Below, one piece after another: positions 63,326-64,000 of a DNA stretch of 64,000 nt (its first letter is position 1; every line of letters begins with the position of its first letter). A model generated the notes under the pieces. That model was not told the origin of the DNA. It searched no databases and worked only from the letters and a program-made list of their open reading frames with translations. The stretch is from IMG/VR virus record IMGVR_UViG_3300036881_000188, positions 1-64,000 of that record; one strand, written 5' to 3'. A program made the position numbers and the translations under genes. Origin of the DNA: a virus.

Positions 63326-63949
63326 ATGATTCGATGTGTAATGGCGGACGACCATGTTCTGGTCCGTGAAATTCTGTGCAAGATCATGGAACAGACTTCC
63401 ACGATCCGAATCATCGGGGATCATGGAGATGCGCGCGAGGCAGCAGAACATGCTGTCGACCAGAAGGTCGATGTTCTCATCCTCGATGTGAATATCCCAG
63501 GCGCCGATCCATTTGAAGCGGCTCGATGGGCCAAGTCTTCTCACTTTCCACTGAAAGTGATGTTTCTTACCGGATCAACCGAAGAAGAGCATATCCTCAA
63601 TGCAGTCGAAGCTGGAGCCTCGGCCTACCTGACGAAGACGTGTGGTTTCGATGAGCTGCAGAAAGTGATTGCCAAGATCTATCGCGGCGATTCCCACTTT
63701 TCCATTCAGCCCAGATTTACCGGACATGAACACTCTGCCGGCTTCCATCGGCTGTCTCCTCGACAGAATGAGGTTCTAAAGATGCTCGCCGAGGGAAACA
63801 GCGTCAAGGAAATCTCCATCCTCCTCGGTTTGAGCGCAAAGACCGTGGAAGTGCATAAGTCGACCTTGATGGAGAAGATCGGGTGCCACAACAAAGTTCA
63901 ACTCGTCATGTACGCGGTTCGCCACAAGCTGGTCTCCGTCAGTGTCTGA
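63326..63949 (+). CDS. NarL/FixJ-type response regulator
   Basis: A 207-aa protein with a receiver domain in residues 1-~120: acidic pocket DDH at 8-10, phosphoacceptor Asp54 in LILDVNIPG, Thr82 in FLTGS and Lys104 in YLTKT. A LuxR-type helix-turn-helix follows in ~140-205 (RLSPRQNEVLKMLAEGNSVK, then EISILLGLSAKTVEVHKS). Phosphorylation by a histidine kinase would drive DNA binding. No kinase gene is adjacent, so it may tap host signalling. A hairpin-bearing leader and GAGAGGAAAA precede the ATG. Confidence 0.9.
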   Translation: MIRCVMADDHVLVREILCKIMEQTSTIRIIGDHGDAREAAEHAVDQKVDVLILDVNIPGADPFEAARWAKSSHFPLKVMFLTGSTEEEHILNAVEAGASAYLTKTCGFDELQKVIAKIYRGDSHFSIQPRFTGHEHSAGFHRLSPRQNEVLKMLAEGNSVKEISILLGLSAKTVEVHKSTLMEKIGCHNKVQLVMYAVRHKLVSVSV

Positions 63950-63967
63950 CGAAGGTGCGAGGCGGCG

Positions 63968-64000
63968 ATGAAACTGAAGATTGAACAGCTCGACTCTTCC
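63968..64000 (+). CDS. Start of a truncated gene
   Basis: ATG 63968 opens MKLKIEQLDSS and continues beyond the window edge; GAGGCGG lies upstream. Too short to identify. Confidence 0.4.
   Translation, partial: MKLKIEQLDSS

Overview
The window looks like part of a large tailed double-stranded DNA bacteriophage genome (or a very large prophage). It encodes a large terminase, portal, capsid-maturation protease/scaffold and major capsid protein in virion-gene order. Most other genes are short, tightly packed, frequently overlap by 1-4 bases and lack recognisable relatives. All three standard stop codons are used, so the code appears normal. No integrase, DNA polymerase, rRNA gene or CRISPR array is visible, and the host cannot be named from this sequence.

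Layout. (1) 1-16.6 kb, minus strand: the virion module. Read right to left it holds a group of glycine-rich small proteins, the large terminase, two virion-type proteins, portal, protease-scaffold, a repeat-bearing structural protein, major capsid protein and tail/decoration-like proteins. (2) 16.6-19.8 kb, plus strand: an inserted accessory island of bacterial flavour with a secreted protein, a Sel1-repeat protein and a zinc-ribbon plus HEPN protein. (3) 19.8-24.4 kb, minus: a metallophosphoesterase, a dual-specificity phosphatase and zinc-binding small proteins. (4) 24.4-26.8 kb, plus: repeat-rich DNA, a highly structured RNA-like leader ending in an intrinsic terminator, and a PAS-GGDEF diguanylate cyclase. 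(5) 26.8-30.6 kb, minus: small genes including a GroES-like co-chaperonin. (6) From about 31 kb to the end, plus strand: an early/middle-type region. It starts with a 1017-residue protein resembling the double-psi-beta-barrel RNA polymerases of the QDE-1/YonO/crAss-phage type. A long run of tiny membrane proteins follows, then two HNH endonucleases, a DNA ligase with a possible phosphoesterase-like N-terminal part, macro-like, SLOG and NADAR proteins (NAD/ADP-ribose themes), thioredoxin, a secreted nuclease and an RNA ribose methyltransferase. Three tRNA genes with expanded variable regions and a circularly permuted tmRNA gene are interleaved there, and a LuxR/NarL-type response regulator lies near the right end.

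How it may work together. The polymerase-like protein and two recurrent promoter-like motifs suggest phage-directed transcription. The motifs are CTTTGGTA (seven sites, all oriented toward a start codon, most near a hairpin) and CCTATACTAG (five sites). The tRNAs, permuted tmRNA, methyltransferase and GroES point to support of translation and folding. The diguanylate cyclase, response regulator and phosphatase point to manipulation of host signalling. NADAR, macro-like, SLOG and Lar-like proteins are candidates for countering host defence. These functional links are inference; the motifs and RNA folds were read directly from the sequence by eye.
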